Part shown: one piece after another, positions 47,863 through 48,328 of the stretch
How the letters are laid out: each line of letters starts with the position of its first letter
How positions within the stretch are numbered: the stretch's first letter is position 1
NCBI GenBank assembly: GCA_016207605.1
Contig: JACQPJ010000028.1
Location: 1 to 48,328, forward strand
Direction: 5' to 3'
Length of the DNA: 48,328 nt
Source of the DNA: Elusimicrobiota bacterium
GTDB lineage: Bacteria; Elusimicrobiota; Elusimicrobia; UBA1565; UBA9628
Position numbers and translations under genes: made by a program
Notes under the pieces: model-generated
What the model was told of the DNA's origin: nothing
The model's input: the letters and a program-made list of their open reading frames with translations, nothing else
The model's database searches: none

Positions 47863-48328
47863 ATGCTTTGGGCTAAAATCCGCCTTTTCTGGTCGCGCCA
47901 CTGGGTGCCCGTCGTCATCGCCGTCGGCGTCGTCGTGGCCATCCTCATCCCGATGTGGTACATGTCCGGGATGGAGGAGAGCGTGCGCCGCTACATCATC
48001 GGCATCAACGTCGCCTCCCTGCCCTGGGGCATCCTGCAGACGCTGGTCTTCGTGGGCTTCCTTTATCTCCTTCAATACGGCGGGGGCTTCGCGATGTTCC
48101 GCAAGTCCAAGGTGGACGCGGCCTCCGTCAACGTGCGCTTCGCCGACGTGATCGGCAACGACGAGGCCAAGCGCGAGGCCTGGGAGGTGGTCCAGCTCCT
48201 CAAGGACCGCGCGATGCTCAAGCGCGTGGGCGGCAAGATCCTGCACGGCCTGCTGATGGTCGGCCCGCCCGGCTGCGGCAAGACCATGCTCGCCAAGGCC
48301 GTTGCCACCGAGGCCGGCGTTCCCTTCC
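47863..48328 (+). CDS. FtsH-like AAA ATPase, N-terminal part (cut by window edge)
   Basis: About 155 residues to the window edge, from ATG 47863 behind GAGGAA (47853-47858). Two transmembrane segments (about 13-33 VPVVIAVGVVVAILIPMWYM and 52-72 LPWGILQTLVFVGFLYLLQY) flank a short extracytoplasmic loop. An AAA domain then starts: VRFADVIGNDEAKREAWEVVQLL and Walker A VGPPGCGKTMLAKAVA. This layout is that of FtsH. Whether a zinc protease domain follows cannot be seen; ATP-only relatives exist. Follows the TadE-like gene by 21 bases. Confidence 0.85.
   Translation, partial: MLWAKIRLFWSRHWVPVVIAVGVVVAILIPMWYMSGMEESVRRYIIGINVASLPWGILQTLVFVGFLYLLQYGGGFAMFRKSKVDAASVNVRFADVIGNDEAKREAWEVVQLLKDRAMLKRVGGKILHGLLMVGPPGCGKTMLAKAVATEAGVPF

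Noticed and set aside
1-48328. tRNA or rRNA genes
   Set aside because: The gaps between genes were read on both strands; no cloverleaf with a T-loop GTTCGA-type segment or rRNA-like sequence was recognised.

Overview
The window is GC-rich bacterial DNA packed with short-gap or 4-base-overlapping genes (ATGA, GTGA, TTGA and even CTGA junctions). A Gram-negative cell plan is shown by outer-membrane and secretion proteins: a PorV-like beta-barrel, a secretin, and an FtsX/EnvC-type pair. Several secreted or membrane proteins carry long Ala/Pro-rich N-terminal extensions, and six-module FlgD-Ig surface proteins are present. Together with a split-up Tad pilus locus these suggest a member of the Elusimicrobiota or a neighbouring phylum. 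That is inference; no rRNA gene is in the window.

Layout. 1-7022 (mostly minus strand): queG (cut by the window edge) and greA; a plus-strand VapBC-type toxin-antitoxin pair; then an operon of a small membrane protein, uvrB, a secreted HExxH protein, nadC and birA. 7149-19083 (plus): a long housekeeping run with a small membrane protein, a CpXC protein, CCA-transferase, trpS, scpA, scpB, glgA, a DUF5693-like membrane protein, ftsX, an EnvC-like protein, ctpA and tsaD. 19084-19522 is a 440-base non-coding block full of inverted repeats. 19523-23907: a giant FlgD-Ig surface protein and a PorV-like barrel. 23966-33576: a Tad/Flp pilus operon behind a near-consensus sigma-70 promoter, with two Flp-type pilins, TadE, CpaB/RcpC, a minimal secretin, a TadZ-TadA fusion, TadB, TadC, a TPR protein and a kinase-less membrane sensor. 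33577-35685: an imported-looking island with a RES/Xre toxin-antitoxin pair and gene debris. 35686-38577: a large ABC exporter. 38853-44330: a signalling cluster (degenerate PhoB-like regulator, CheY-like receiver, sensor kinase, receiver-kinase, NarL-type regulator). 44398-48328: a DUF2332-like gene, a GxxExxxY element, a second pair of TadG/TadE-like pseudopilins and the start of an FtsH-like AAA protein.

The most unusual content is non-coding. (1) A dispersed palindromic repeat of about 60 bp (copies at 19201, 33573, 40478, 44327, 47214/47242) starts with CTAG. In three copies this supplies the TAG stop codon of the upstream gene. Its first stem shows compensatory base changes at three pairs. 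One copy is translated as the leader of a TadE-like pilin. (2) A GxxExxxY nuclease-like gene is bounded by 36-bp imperfect terminal inverted repeats (45500-46001). A 109-bp gene-less derivative with the same ends (16730-16838) lies inside ctpA and encodes its signal peptide. (3) A structured intergenic motif, GGTCCTTTGGCC followed by TAGGACT, occurs upstream of two genes (near 7079 and 19379). These three are the best candidates for something undescribed.
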